Below, piece after piece: positions 1 through 10,895 of a stretch of DNA of 64,000 nt; position 1 is the first letter of the stretch, and each line of letters starts with the position of its first letter. This DNA comes from Ditylenchus dipsaci (Eukaryota; Nematoda; Chromadorea; Rhabditida; Anguinidae), in NCBI GenBank assembly GCA_004194705.1, contig SADC01000886.1, forward strand, positions 62,001-126,000, written 5' to 3'. The notes below the pieces were generated by a model. It searched no databases, was not told where the DNA came from, and saw only the letters and a program-made list of their open reading frames with translations. Made by a program: the position numbers and the translations under genes.

Positions 1-45
1 GAATGCCAAAGCTCGTATGTGTTGCTTTTTGAATGATGCTTTTAA

Positions 46-120
46 AGGGGAGGGAAACTTCACATACGCATCGCCATAGGTCACAGGTTCGACTACCACT
101 GGCTGATAACCTCATTTTTT
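46..120 (+). mobile_element. Tip of a TTAA-type element with a tRNA-like box B
   Basis: TTAA at 42-45 is followed by a G-rich tip (46-60) and then a tRNA T-arm-like box B (GGTTCGACTACC, about 87-98), with a T6 run at 115-120. The same tip and box B recur in opposite orientations at the two ends of the element at 31562-33336. Only this end is visible here and it is probably an end fragment. A box A is not convincing. Confidence 0.45.
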
Positions 121-522
121 CTCCTTAAATTTACAAGTATATATACCAAAATGGGGTTGAGTATAGAATCCCCCACACGCAGGGTGATCGGATGGTGGAG
201 ATAACTTCATATTCGTGTTTCTCGACCCGATTTCATGAGAAAGCCGGCTGTTATTTTGATTGTGAGAAAAAAAAAATTTTCGAGCCACAGGGGGGGGGGC
301 TATCATGCTTTCTAGCCAAAATTTCGAAAATTTAAATTGGCGAGTTTAAAATTTTAAAGGATAAAGGAATGTATTAGGATGGAATGGAATAAAAGGGGCC
401 ACTTTTATGGCAGAACGATACAAAAGTGAATTTATGTATTCTTCGACTGCCTCTTTTTTTTTAACTGGGCTGGCAAAAAAAGACTCTATACGCATATTTT
501 GATCAACATTACGTCTCGGAAT

Positions 523-700
523 CATGTCTAAGGTAAGTGAGTGCGCGCATCTCTAGCTCTCAAGCCCCCTTCGGGGGCGCAAGGGACTGGGTGGCTTGGG
601 GTTGAGATGCGCACACCCACATACCTTAGACACAAATCACTCGAAAATGACTCTGGATGCATAAAAACCAGAGTTTCTTTATAAGGTAGGTCCGAGTCAA
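523..700. repeat. Hairpin repeat family H, copy 1
   Basis: This short foldback has arms carrying TCTAAGGTA plus a GCGCGCATCTC/GAGATGCGCAC pair around a GC-rich centre, followed by a CTCTGGATGCAT/ACCAGAGTTT hairpin. Sister copies lie at 2770-2990, 3343-3525 and 47255-47465. It looks like a non-autonomous MITE. Small open frames across it are by-products of the palindrome. Confidence 0.6.
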
Positions 701-703
701 CAA

Positions 704-1123
704 AGTTATGGGCACTATTCTTGTTGGTACCCCCCAAATCATAGGATTTTTTTTAAAAATTTTTTAAGCTATTTTTTGAATTGTTTTGAACTGAAAATCA
801 TTATTAATGCTTTTTCTCATGTATGTTTGTAAACGCTAACATTTTATTTCATTTTTCTAAATCTTTTTTTCCTGGACACTGTCTAGTTGTAAAAGCAAAT
901 TCTTAGATTGAAGCCATTTGATAAATTGGTCATCCGAAAAAGCCAAAACTTAATAAAGAAGCTTCGTCCTTTTAACTCGTCCATGCTAAATTAACCACAC
1001 CATTGTTCAATAAAAAGCATTAATAATGATTTTCAGTTCAAAAAAATTCAAAAAATAGCTTAAAAAATTTTGAAAAAAAATCCTATGATTTGGGGGTACC
1101 AACAAGAATAGTGCCAAGTTATG
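704..1123. repeat. Palindromic foldback element
   Basis: The arms at 704-815 and 1011-1123 are close inverted copies (for example GGCACTATTCTTGTTGG on the left against CCAACAAGAATAGTGCC on the right), separated by about 195 bp of unrelated sequence. It is probably a non-autonomous inverted-repeat transposon. No coding potential was recognised. Confidence 0.65.
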
Positions 1124-1304
1124 TTCAAATACGATCATACTAGCTCGAGGGGCCCACCTGTCGGCGGACCACCCTCGCCTTGGTCAAGATCCAAGTATGA
1201 CGTTTACAATTAGTACATTTAATAGAATAAAAGATGAAAATCAATTAATCAACATATGACAACTCAAAACATCAAAAACTCTCTAATTACCAATAAACAT
1301 ATTT

Positions 1305-2030
1305 GCTTTCCTGGCAGACCACCTTTCTCTCCGTTGACACTCACTCACTCCTGGCACGCCTACCTACTCTCCTGGAATACCAACTCACTCTCCTGGTCAC
1401 TCTCCCTGCTCAACCCACCCACTCTCTTGCCTTGGATACCCACTCTCTTGGCTCAGGTACCCACTCTTCTGCCAAACGCACCCACTCTCTTCATCCCTTT
1501 TATAAACCTTGCGCTTTTTGCAACTCTAAAAATAGAAAGCTTTGACAACTACAATTTTCCAAAATGATTATTCGACTCCTGAGAACCTCAGCTTTAATTT
1601 AAAAAAATCGACCAAAAACCATATAAAAGCACTCCAAAAAAATCAAAAACATCAATTGTCGACAAACAAAAAAATAAACATTTCTTGTAATATATAGGAG
1701 ATATCATGGATGAACACGCCAAACCATCGCCTACAAAATTTCTATCAGAAATCTAAAAATTCTCTGTACCACTACTTACTCTCCTGGCAAATTTACTCAT
1801 TTTTTCAGTACCTCTATCCGCCCTCCAGCTGCTGCTACTCACTCTCCAGATGTTGCCATCCGCTCTCCAGGTGCGCCTATTCACTCTCCTGACATACCTA
1901 CCAACTCTCTTCTCTCACCTACCTACTCTTCTGGTACCCCTAACCACTCTCCTAGCTCCCCTACCTACTGTCATGGTGCAAATACCCAATCTCCTTGTAC
2001 CTCTACCTACTCTCTTTTTGCAACAAAAAG
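1305..2030. repeat. Degenerate minisatellite, CTCTCCTGG-CACCCACT unit
   Basis: Two clusters, at about 1305-1500 and 1770-2030, repeat a unit of about 21 bp combining ACCCACTCTC and CTGGCATACC. Isolated units continue to about 2350, and one recurs at 27085-27115. All frames stay open because the repeat lacks stops, so the apparent proteins here are not credible genes. Confidence 0.6.
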
Positions 2031-2769
2031 TACAGACAAAAACATCAAACATCAGATCACCTGATAACTGCTCCGAGACTTTGACTCCGGAACGAAAAAA
2101 CCACAATTTGCTCACTAAAACCGGAAAATTGAAACTAAAAAAAATCTCAAAACCAAAACCCGAAACAACTATCCTATTCTGAGATTTCAATCTTTTATTT
2201 AAGAAAAAAATTGACCAAAAAAAGCAAACAAAAACATATCAAACAAACTCAAAATATCAATTGTCCGCAGACAAACAGACAAAACATCTCTAATCCTCAC
2301 CTACTCTCCTGATACTCTTACACACTCTCCGCGCATGTTGTTTAAACATGATTTGCGAAAAGTGCTTAAAAGGTGTAAGCGGTCGTTGTACCTGGTAGCA
2401 AGTGTACCTGATCGTTGTACCCGGTCATAATGTGTACCCGGTCGTTGGTATACCCGTGTGATTGTCAAAATTTTGAGAAATAATTAATTGAAATTCGGGC
2501 TTTTTATAGTTCCCCCCATACTCGGATTTTTTGAAAAGTGACCCAAAATCAGCTCCCGAACTCATTTTTTCTACACAATAAGATACGAAAAGCATTTCTA
2601 AATACTTTCTGAATAAAAAATTAAAAGTTTGTCAAAAAAATTGTCTCCCACCCCTCAGGTCAAAGATGGTCTTTTTAAGGTATTTTCACCAATTTTCGGC
2701 CTTTTTAAGTCAAATGAAGGTAAAAATGATAGATTTTGAACAGATTTTTACTTTCTGGGGCCTAACGCA
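2031..2769. other. Intergenic, no gene seen
   Basis: This is AT-rich DNA. A short run of GTACCTGGT/GTACCCGGTC words (about 2385-2460) forms a small tandem repeat. No conserved coding block or RNA gene was recognised. Confidence 0.5.
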
Positions 2770-2990
2770 TAAATAAACTCTGGTATGCATGCTTTTTCAT
2801 GCATCCAGAGTCACTTACGAGTGTTTTGTGTCTAAGGTAAAAGTGTCTAAGGTAAAAACCAAGCCCCCTGCGCCCCCTTCGGGGGCGCAGGGGGCTTGGT
2901 TGCCCGGGCTTGGTTGCCCCGAACGGGGCGCAGGGGGCTTGAGGGTTAAAGATGCGCGCACTCCCTTACCTTAGACATGATTACGAGAAG
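2770..2990. repeat. Hairpin repeat family H, copy 2
   Basis: This is an inverted copy of the family seen at 523-700. It has the GCATGCTTTTTCATGC hairpin, CATCCAGAGTCA, two TCTAAGGTA words and a GC-rich centre around CCCCTTCGGGGG. Confidence 0.6.
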
Positions 2991-3342
2991 TACTCTTCGT
3001 CATAAAATGCATATAGAGTCTATTTTTGCCACGGCCGAGTTTAAAAACATGTTAAAACAGTCAAAAACTAGGTAGAGTAGTTGGAGACTGGTTCAAAAAA
3101 TTGTCTTTTTTATTATTTTCTTCCCTTTCCATTACAGCCCGAAGTTTCAAGGAAATCGCTTTTTCAGTTAATTTATAGCAAAAAATATGTTTTCGAAAAA
3201 AATTCTGGTTACCACAAGTTGACCGATTGCCTTGGTCCCCCAAGCTAAAATATCGGGTATTAAGGTATCCTACCGCGTTTTGGTCACTGGAGCTAGGCAA
3301 AAAAGTCTCTATATGTATTTTTGGTCAAGAGTCATGCTCGGA

Positions 3343-3525
3343 ATCATGTCTAAGGTAAGTGAGTGCGCGCATCTCTAACTCTCAAGCTCCCTGCGCCCCC
3401 GAAGGGGGCTCGGGGCTTGGAGTTGAGATGCGCACACCCACACCTTAGACACAAATCACTCGAAAGTGACTCTAAATGCATGAAAAAGCATGCATACCAG
3501 AGTTTTTTTATGCGGTAGGTCCCAG
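3343..3525. repeat. Hairpin repeat family H, copy 3
   Basis: This copy has the same orientation as copy 1: ATCATGTCTAAGGTAAG, a GC-rich hairpin, and then the CTCTAAATGCATGAAAAAGC hairpin. Confidence 0.6.
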
Positions 3526-3672
3526 TATTCAAAACTATGTTCAACATCTTTTTGTTCGTGGGCCCTGTATGATTAGTGGCCCCTTTCATTCCCTTCTTCT
3601 CCCAATACAGCTCTTAATCCCTTTAAAATTCAAAAGGCGCCAATTTGAATTTTTCAAATTTTGACTAAAAAA

Positions 3673-4819
3673 TAGGGTTGGGTAATTCTCCGGAGAAATA
3701 CTTTCCGGGTAATTACCCGGGTAATTACCCGGGTAATTACCGGTAATTACCCGAAAAGCGGAGAAATACTATTTGCTGATACCTAAACCCTCTGGATGGT
3801 ACCAAACCACCTGAATGGTACCCAAACCACCGGTATGGTACCCAAATCACCTGGACAGTGCCCAAACCATCTGGATGTTACCCGAAACACCTGGATGGTA
3901 CCCAAATCTTCTGGATGGTACCCAAACCATCTGGATATCACCCAAAACACCTGGATGTTACCTAAACCACCTGGATGGTACCCAAATCACATGGATGGTA
4001 CCCAAACCCTTTGGACAGTACCCGAACCATCTGGACATCACATCAAAACACCTGGATGATACCTAAACCAAAAAATTTCTGGCTGAGTAGGATAGGTGAA
4101 TTGGTTAGTTAATCCTAATAAAAAGTGAATGGTTAGTGGCGATTGTGATATTTGTCGACCATAATTGCCATAAAATTTTCTATGAAGAAAGCAATTATAC
4201 TTGTAAAATAAAAACATTCAAAAGATATCAGCTAAAAATTAAGAAGATATCGCAGAAAAATAAAATAATGAAAAAATGTATCAGCGGGAGTCGAACCTTC
4301 GAGATTAAAAAGGAGACCAGTAGTGTAAAGGAAAAGCATGGCTCAAGCGGGAAGTGATTCCTGCATAATGAGAAAGTAAACATTGCCTCCCCAGCTCCCA
4401 CTTTGGCGCAATTCTAAAGCAAAAACAGAAAATCAGAACGCTTCATACTTTTATAATAACCAACCTCCAAGTGTTTCTCCATTTTTTTCGCATCTGACTT
4501 GTAACCAGCATTGCAGAACTTGCACAAAGCGACCACTGTTAGATCCCCATTTGCATTTCTTTCTTCAACTCGATTGTAGTTATTCCAATACCAGGAAAAG
4601 GGCTTGAAAATGGACATCTAAATTTTCCATCTATAATACGAATAGAGCAGCAGAAAAAAAACAGTTTTCAGAAAAAATATCGAAGGTCAACTGCAATAAA
4701 TACTAAAAAATAGTATTTCTCCGACTTTCCTTTACGGAGAAATACTTAGTATTTCTCCGGGTAATTACCCGGGTAATTACCCGGAGAATTACCCGGTAAT
4801 TACCCATCACTCAACCCTA
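3673..4819. mobile_element. Non-autonomous hAT element, copy 1
   Basis: Terminal inverted repeats begin TAGGGTTGGGTAATTCTC and end in the complement. They are followed inward by several GGGTAATTACCC palindromes. The exact 8-bp duplication CTAAAAAA flanks it at 3665-3672 and 4820-4827, the hallmark of hAT. Inside are a tandem array of about 20-bp units (CTGGATGGTACCCAAACCA, 3790-4070), a tRNA box B-like word on minus (about 4286-4297), and a BED-finger remnant. A second copy lies at 7854-8964 with a different duplication, so this family was mobile as a unit. Confidence 0.85.
4414..4617 (-). pseudogene. BED-type zinc-finger fragment of a hAT transposase
   Basis: The minus-strand reading has a Trp/Phe-rich start (PFSWYWNNY), then a Cys-x2-Cys pair (LCKFC), a basic middle and a His (KMEKHLE). 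This is the order of a BED finger (aromatic residues, CxxC, then His), the DNA-binding domain at the N-terminus of hAT transposases. Its position inside an 8-bp-flanked hAT element supports the call. No catalytic domain follows, so it is a leftover of an autonomous parent. The equivalent stretch of the second copy (about 8560-8780) is more decayed. Confidence 0.55.
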
Positions 4820-5029
4820 CTAAAAAACCATGATACCCCACTGCGGTTCGAAAACAGGGGTGTGGTTCGAAAAAAAATTTCTCTTAGAATTAAAAAAACA
4901 GCCGGCTTTCTCATGAAATCGGGTCGAGAAACACGAATATGAAGTTATCTTCTTCATCCTAGCTATCTGCGTGAGGGGGATTCTATACTCAAGCCGTAAA
5001 ATTTTAGAGTAACTTCAAAATTTTATGTC

Positions 5030-5480
5030 AAAAAGTGGTAATACTTGAATCTAGTACCAAAATACTTATTTCTGGTACCAAAATACTTTTTTCTAGTACC
5101 AAAGTTTAACATGCGTAGAAAAACTCTTTGTAAAGTTAGAGATTTTTTCCTTGACACATGAACGTGTACCCCTGAATCTCAGCTTTCTAACTTGACTTCA
5201 ATTTCCTGCAAAAGATTTTAAAGATTTGAAGATTTTGAGCTTTGTATGAAGTAACTTTTTCGATCAAGTTCCTCTATTCATACCCCTAAATCTCCAACTT
5301 TTTAAATTTTTTTTCTGAAAAAAAGATATCTGGTTGAGTAGCTGAGATTCAGGGCTACATGATAGTTAAAAAAATTCAGAAGTGTACTTACAAAGTGAGG
5401 AGAAAAAGAGAAAAGTTCAAAAAAATGAAAATTTTTGTACTAGAATTAAGTATTTGGTACTAGAAAAAAGTATCACCCCT
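5030..5480. repeat. Foldback with CTAGTACCAAAATACTT arms
   Basis: The left arm (about 5030-5105) repeats TAGTACCAAAATACTT about three times, and the right arm (about 5425-5475) carries the inverse TAAGTATTTGGTACTAG. The segment between (5110-5420) is AT-rich with no recognised gene. Confidence 0.5.
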
Positions 5481-6154
5481 CAAAAAGCCCCACAGAGCCT
5501 CCAAAAAGCTTCACCGGTGGGGCTTTCAAAATCGACAAAAATAAAAAGCTACACCTCGGATCTTCAAGCCTCACGGGTAGAGCTTTGTTATTTTGAAATA
5601 GAGGGGTGCTTCGTGGTGCCACACCTTGCCAACCCTGATCCCAACATTGATAAAAGATAAAGCTCTGAAAATCCGACGCGAACTTTTATTTCATCAGTTA
5701 GATCAGGATGGAATATTAGGAAACTAAACTTCTAAGTCACCGTGTTTTTAATCAAAGGAAAAGCAATCTTTGTGGGGTGACAATATAGTCCTGCTAAGAG
5801 TGTTATGTTTTTGTGTAAAGCCGCTGGATTAAGAGGCAAGTAATGTTTATTGTCATACGAAAATTAAAAAAGACACACATACACTGAGAAATTGAATGAC
5901 CCATATCAATATGTTTGAGGATAGAGTAACAGATCATAACACACCTAAAATACACGTCAAATTAGAAATCCAGATAGAATTTTTGCAAACAAATGTTTAT
6001 GATGCACAGAATCAGAACTTGAGCAGTAAATAACACTGATAGAATTTAGAAATAATATCTTTGCACCCTTTGAAAAATTGTCTTGAAGCAGTCAGTCAAG
6101 CTTGGATTGTTTACCAAATCTCCCACTAAAAAGTTATTGTAATGGCTCAAATTA
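5481..6154. other. Intergenic, no gene seen
   Basis: A few short direct words occur around 5480-5530 and 5540-5600 (AAAGCCCCAC / GTGGGGCTTT). Nothing coding or structural was recognised beyond these. Confidence 0.4.
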
Positions 6155-6745
6155 TCTTCAGCCAGTAAAATACAACTTATCACCACTAAATTATTTATTT
6201 TCACCAGTAAATTTGAATTTCAAACAAAATTCGGGTACTTATGCTGTTTAGGGCCGACCGTCATTTTTTTTGATTTTTCGCACAAATTATTGAGCCCCTT
6301 TGTTGATATTTAATTCTGTTTTTGGTCGCAAATTACGACGTTGTTTGAGTGTAAATGTTAAATTGTGTATAAATAAAGATTATTAAAGGGCCTGACCTCT
6401 TCCTACTCGGTGGTCCCGCGCCAATTCAAAAATTTTCCCTTGATCATTGGACTTCTGTACGGATTTTTCCGCTAGGTTTCTAACAAAACTAAGCCTAAAA
6501 TTTGATTTCAGGCCTAGTTTTGTTAGAAACGTGGCGGAAAAATCCGCACAGAAGTCCAATGATCGAGAGAAAATTTTTGAATTGGCGGGGGACCACCGAG
6601 TAGGAAGAGGTCAGGCCCTTTAATGTTATTCCTAGTCTCAAATGAGAGAAAAAAATGACGGTCGGCCCCAAACGGCATAAGTACCAAAATACGTATTTCT
6701 ACCAGTAAATTACTGATTTCTACCTGTCAATTTGGTAATTTGTGC
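6155..6745. mobile_element. Foldback with CACCAGTAAATT arms, split by a TTAA MITE
   Basis: The left arm (about 6160-6275) contains repeated ACCAGTAAATT words and ends GGGCCGACCGTCATTTTTTT. The right arm (about 6650-6745) is its inverse, starting AAAAATGACGGTCGGCCCC. Related arm sequence also occurs at 9048-9290. The element at 6387-6619 is inserted in its centre. Confidence 0.55.
6387..6619. mobile_element. TTAA-flanked palindromic MITE
   Basis: The termini AGGGCCTGACCTCTTCC and the exact inverse are flanked by TTAA at 6383-6386 and 6620-6623. The element is nearly a full hairpin: arms of about 110 bp include GGACTTCTGTACGGATTTTT. The TTAA target is the signature of piggyBac-type insertion. 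A diverged relative of the same family lies at 63147-63373. There is no coding capacity. Confidence 0.75.
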
Positions 6746-7853
6746 AATTTTTGGTGGTTTTTGGCTCATTTTTGTTTTTGGTTGTCGATCTTACTTATTC
6801 TAATACTTATTTATACCCTATTTCAATATCTGAATGCAATGTTTTCTTCGTTTTACGGAAATTGTGTGTGAGAAGGAACATGAAGCACTATTAAAACGAG
6901 ACTTTACACTTTCTATATATAAGGGTTCTCAAACTCTTTTAATTGAATATGTTCCTTTTTTACAGACCATAAATCTGCTGAACTTAGATATTACGTCGAA
7001 ATATTTATTTCTCGTGTGTATTGTTGGTTCACATAATAGCTTTGAAAATTTCACATCTACGATGACACCTTTATTTACACATACCTTACTATTCTACTAT
7101 CCGAATCAAATTCCTCTTTATTGATCAACAAAATAACAGCAACGATTTTTTTTTTCAAATGTGCTCTAGAGCTCGGCCAACCTGCTTTCTTCTTCCCCGC
7201 TTCTTTTGTGGCTACAGCGGTCGCGGCAGTTGAACAATCATACCCTCAATTTCCAGCAGCAGTAGTGAATGTTTTCATAGTTCATCTTTGATGCCGATCG
7301 GACAAGTGCAAGAAACATAACTTGGAAAAACACGAGATCTCTTCAGCTCGTGAGAGTTAAATCAATTAATCAAACAGCTTTGCAAAATATTGCTTCTGCA
7401 CTGAGATCCAGACCCTCGAAGTCGAGGGGGGGTGCGCTTATTAGAGCGGGGCGCTTATTAGAGGAAATACGGTAGCCAGATATGCTCCTCATCAGACATA
7501 ATCTGCAGAAACAGACGCCTTTGTTCTCTCAGCTTCTCTACTTCTTTGCGCAGATTACTGCTTGAATTATGAGGAATTGTAGGAATCTTGACTAGTTCCT
7601 GTAGTAGAAAAATATAACAACTACTAAAGTAAACCTCACGTGTCCACCTTTCGTTTAGGATCTGAGCTCCAGTTGTGTGCCAGTTGTTCAACCACCAGAA
7701 TGAATCGTGACAGACCCAAAAGCTCCCAATGAGTGTATTCGTCCTTGATCATCTAGTTAGTCTCTTCAAGCCCGTTATTAGTGGAAATGTAGGACATTCC
7801 TAGTTGAGGAACCTTAAAAACATCCTCGGTAGTCATATCGCAGTAGCCAAGAC
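6746..7853. other. Intergenic, no supported gene
   Basis: A 96-codon open frame at 6834-7124 shows no recognised domain and sits in AT-rich DNA. The end of a TA-type MITE (TTAGAGGAAATACGGTA) lies at about 7425-7471. Confidence 0.4.
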
Positions 7854-8964
7854 TAGGGTTGGGTAATTCTCCGGAGAAATACTTTCCGGTAATTACCCGG
7901 GTAATTACCCGGGTAATTACCGGTAATTACCCGACAAGCGGAGAAATACTATTTGCTGATACCTAAACCATCTGGATGGTACCCAAACCACCTGAATGGT
8001 ACCCAAACCACCGGTATGGTACCCAAATCACCTGGATAGTACCCAAACCATCTGGATGTTACCCGAAACACCTGGATGTTACCCAAACCACCTAGATGGT
8101 ACTCAAATAACATGGATGGTACCTAAACCCTCTGGATAGTACCCGAATCAACTGGATATCACTCAAACACCTGAATGATACCTCAACCACCTGGATGATA
8201 CCTAAACCAAAAAGTTTCTGGCTAAGTAGGGTAGGTGGATTGGTTAATAGTTAATCCTAATAAAAAGTGAATGCTTAGTGGCGATTGTGATATTTGTCGA
8301 CCATAATTGCCATAAAATTTTCTATGAAGAAAGCAATTATACTTGTAAAATAAAAACATTCAAAAGATATTAGCATAAAAAGGAAGAAGATATCGCAGAA
8401 AAGTAAAATAATGAAAAAATGTATCATCTGGGAGTCGAACCTTCGACATTAAAAAGGAGACCAGTAGTGTAAAGGAAAAGCATGGCTCAAGCGGGAAGTG
8501 ATTCCTGCATAATCAGAAAGTGAACATTGCCTCCCCGGTTCCGACTTTGACACAATTCTAAAGCAAAAACAAAAAAAAAGAACGCTTCATACTTTTATAA
8601 GAACCAACCTTCAAGTGTTTCCCCATTCTTTTCGAATCTGACTTGTAGCCAGCATTGCAGGACTTGCACAAACCAACCACTGTTAGATTCCCATTTGCAT
8701 TTCTTTCTTAAACTCGATTGTAGTAATTCCAACACCAGGAAAAGCGCTTGAATTTGGACAACTGAATTTTCCATCTATAATACGAATGGAACAACAGAAA
8801 AAAAACAGTTTTCAGAAAAAATATCGAAGGTCAACTGCAATAAATACTGAAAAATAGTATTTCTCCGATTTTCCTTTACGGAGAAATACTTAGTATTTCT
8901 CCGGGTAATTACCCGGGTAATTACCCGGAGAATTACCCGGGTAATTACCCATCACTCAACCCTA
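7854..8964. mobile_element. Non-autonomous hAT element, copy 2
   Basis: This is the same family as 3673-4819: TAGGGTTGGGTAATTCTC ends, GGGTAATTACCC sub-terminal palindromes, the 20-bp CTGGATGGTACC array (about 7960-8200) and a decayed BED-finger region. The exact 8-bp duplication GCCAAGAC flanks it at 7846-7853 and 8965-8972. The two copies differ by small changes and in array unit number. Confidence 0.87.
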
Positions 8965-9044
8965 GCCAAGACTTAAAAAACTTGTTACAAGCGTGTTGCA
9001 GTTTCGGCATTTCGCTCTTGCGATAGCACTCTAGTGATATTAAC

Positions 9045-9300
9045 ACGAGAAGGGCCGACTGTGATATTTGTACTCATCTACCCTAACTTTTAATTATGCG
9101 TCGACCTATGCTTTTCATTTTTACGAAAACATAATCAAAACATGCTCAAATAATTAAAGCATGCTCGAAATCAGTAATTCACTGGTAGAAATACGTATTT
9201 TGCTTGAAATTCAATTTTACTGGTGAAAAGAAATAATTTACTGGTGAAAAGTAGTATTTCACTGGGTATTACTAGCTATAGCCTTATTGTAATTAAACGT
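9045..9300. repeat. Half-copy of the CACCAGTAAATT foldback family
   Basis: It carries the GGGCCGACTGTGA tip and inverse repeats of TTTACTGGTGAAAA (about 9170-9290). It matches the right arm of the element at 6155-6745. Confidence 0.45.
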
Positions 9301-9526
9301 AAAACTTTTCAAGTTCGATACTGCCTATAAACCGACACTTTTTATGGCCCAGTTTTTGTGATCCTTTTGCATTTTTCAGTAACATCGAAATAAGTGACCC
9401 GGCACCCGCAAAAATTTCGTTCCTTAGCTGAGTATGATGATTTTAGCTTAAAATCTGCACTAAAGATTGAGCTATTTCACATCGGGTCAATTCACATTGG
9501 GTAAAAATCAAATTATGTCTTTTTCT

Positions 9527-9790
9527 GGCTCTCTCCTGTTATATCCAAAACTGTTACATCTAAAAATGGTTCTAGTTTTATCTGGTTCTCGCCAAAAGTT
9601 CTAGCACGGTTCTAGCTTTTCATTTTAAATTTTGTTATTTTCCATATAGTATTAGAGGGAAAGCCTGAAGTATTGTATCATAAATAAATGAACTTAAAAG
9701 GCTAAAACCTTGCTGGAACTTTTGGCGAGAACCTGATAAAACTAGAACCATTTTTAGATGTAACAGTTTTGGATATAACAGGAGAGAGCC
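9527..9790. mobile_element. hAT-type MITE, 264 bp
   Basis: Inverted ends GGCTCTCTCCTGTTATATCC enclose arms of about 90 bp that continue through CAAAACTGTTACATC. The exact 8-bp duplication CTTTTTCT occupies 9519-9526 and 9791-9798. There is no coding content. Confidence 0.8.
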
Positions 9791-10079
9791 CTTTTTCTGA
9801 CTAACGTTTAGCCGCCCGTTTATTTTTCACCACTTATGAAGAACCTGAATTTCAGATTGAAACATTATATTTGATTAGCTTATCTGGGTATAAGGTTGTC
9901 AGTAGTGAAACCTTCCTTTTTCGCAGTCAAAATAGTGTCCACCTTACTTTTGGCCGAATTCGAATAAGCACAATTTGAATTTGGCGCAATTTAAACGGGC
10001 CCTATTCTCCGCGTGCCATCAAATCGATGTGGAGATGATTTAGCGGCGGAAAATTCGACGGCGGATAATCTGGCTGCGG

Positions 10080-10460
10080 AAAATTTGGCGGCGGAAAATT
10101 TTAATTCAATTTTAAGAGAGTTATTATGTTTGCTTTGCGATTCCGAATTTCTGACACCGAATTCTTGTCCAGCATGGTCGCTTTGCTTAAAAAAATGCTC
10201 TTTAATCTCAGAAATCACTTATATTTTCCATTTTCCACTCGAGATAGCGAACATTTAAACTGAAAATTTTTTCTCAAAAAGATATTTAACTTTTTGTTGT
10301 ATCGAGTGGGACTGAAAAATACGAGTGATTTCGAAAATTAAAGAGTATTTTTATAAGCAAGGCGACCATTCTGGACACAAACCCGATGTCAGAAATTCGG
10401 AATCGCAAAGCAAACATACCTAATGACTCTTTTAGAATACCGCCAAATTTTCCGCCAAAA
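10080..10460. repeat. Foldback family D, fullest copy
   Basis: Arms of about 150 bp (about 10087-10240 and 10310-10460) share GATTCCGAATTTCTGACA and GGCGACCAT / ATGGTCGCTTTGCTTA. Fragments of the same family occur at about 21880-22010, 33570-33700, 56930-57190 and 58430-58560. Just outside the left arm, GCGGCGGAAAATT words repeat. Confidence 0.55.
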
Positions 10461-10649
10461 GATCATCTCCCCACCCCCAAATCGGCCAAACAAGATTTTA
10501 TAAAAAAAGATAATTTTTTTCTCAAAATGTTTTAACAATTGATAAAAAAAATGTAATTGTAAAAAAATGGCAGAAAAAGTAGTCGGTAATAATTCAACTT
10601 GGAGGACCAAAGCAACATTTTTTGTACAAGTCATCTAAGGAGATATATA

Positions 10650-10895
10650 CCGTATATTCTCTATTAGAAGGCCCTCTCTAATAGAAGGCCTCCCTTGAGG
10701 ACCTATATATCAGCCTAGAAAAAGAAATTCGCAAATCTGTTTTTCGCGTGTTCTTAGTTAGCACGAGCTTACCTGATTCCACTTTTAAAATTTTGGTTGA
10801 GCACGCGAAAATCTCAAAATCGACCCAAATTTTTTCCGACTTTTTTAGGGTTGAAAAATAGAAGGCCCGGGCCTTCTAATAGAGAATATATACGG
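10650..10895. mobile_element. TA-flanked MITE, CCGTATATTCTCTATTAG ends
   Basis: Inverted termini CCGTATATTCTCTATTAGAA and its complement sit between TA dinucleotides (10648-10649 and 10896-10897). It belongs to a set of small TA-flanked elements in this window with ends of the type CCGTATTTCCTCTAAT (for example 34284-34540). Confidence 0.65.

Larger units (their letters stand above)
112..4992. mobile_element. Composite inverted-repeat element A, broken by later insertions
   Basis: The segment 112-400 reappears in inverted orientation at 3560-3664, and the match continues at 4828-4992 after a hAT MITE that split the right arm. Shared words include the stretch around GGGGATTCTATACTC and the segment with GAAATCGGGTCGAGAAAC. 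A third copy of the same end lies at about 39270-39640. The interior holds hairpin repeats and minisatellites described separately. No transposase is visible, so the superfamily is unassigned. Confidence 0.5.

Noticed and set aside
1256..2182. Pro/Leu/Thr-rich open frames
   Set aside because: They follow a 21-bp minisatellite that lacks stops in several frames; there are no splice signals or conserved motifs.
4263..4360. tRNA gene on minus inside the hAT MITE
   Set aside because: Box B and a T6 run are present, but there is no acceptable box A, acceptor stem or anticodon arm; treated as tRNA-like sequence within the MITE.
6960..7010. Weak resemblance to the start of large-subunit rRNA (CTGCTGAACTTAGATATTA)
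   Set aside because: The match is short and not followed by the conserved rRNA sequence that should come next.
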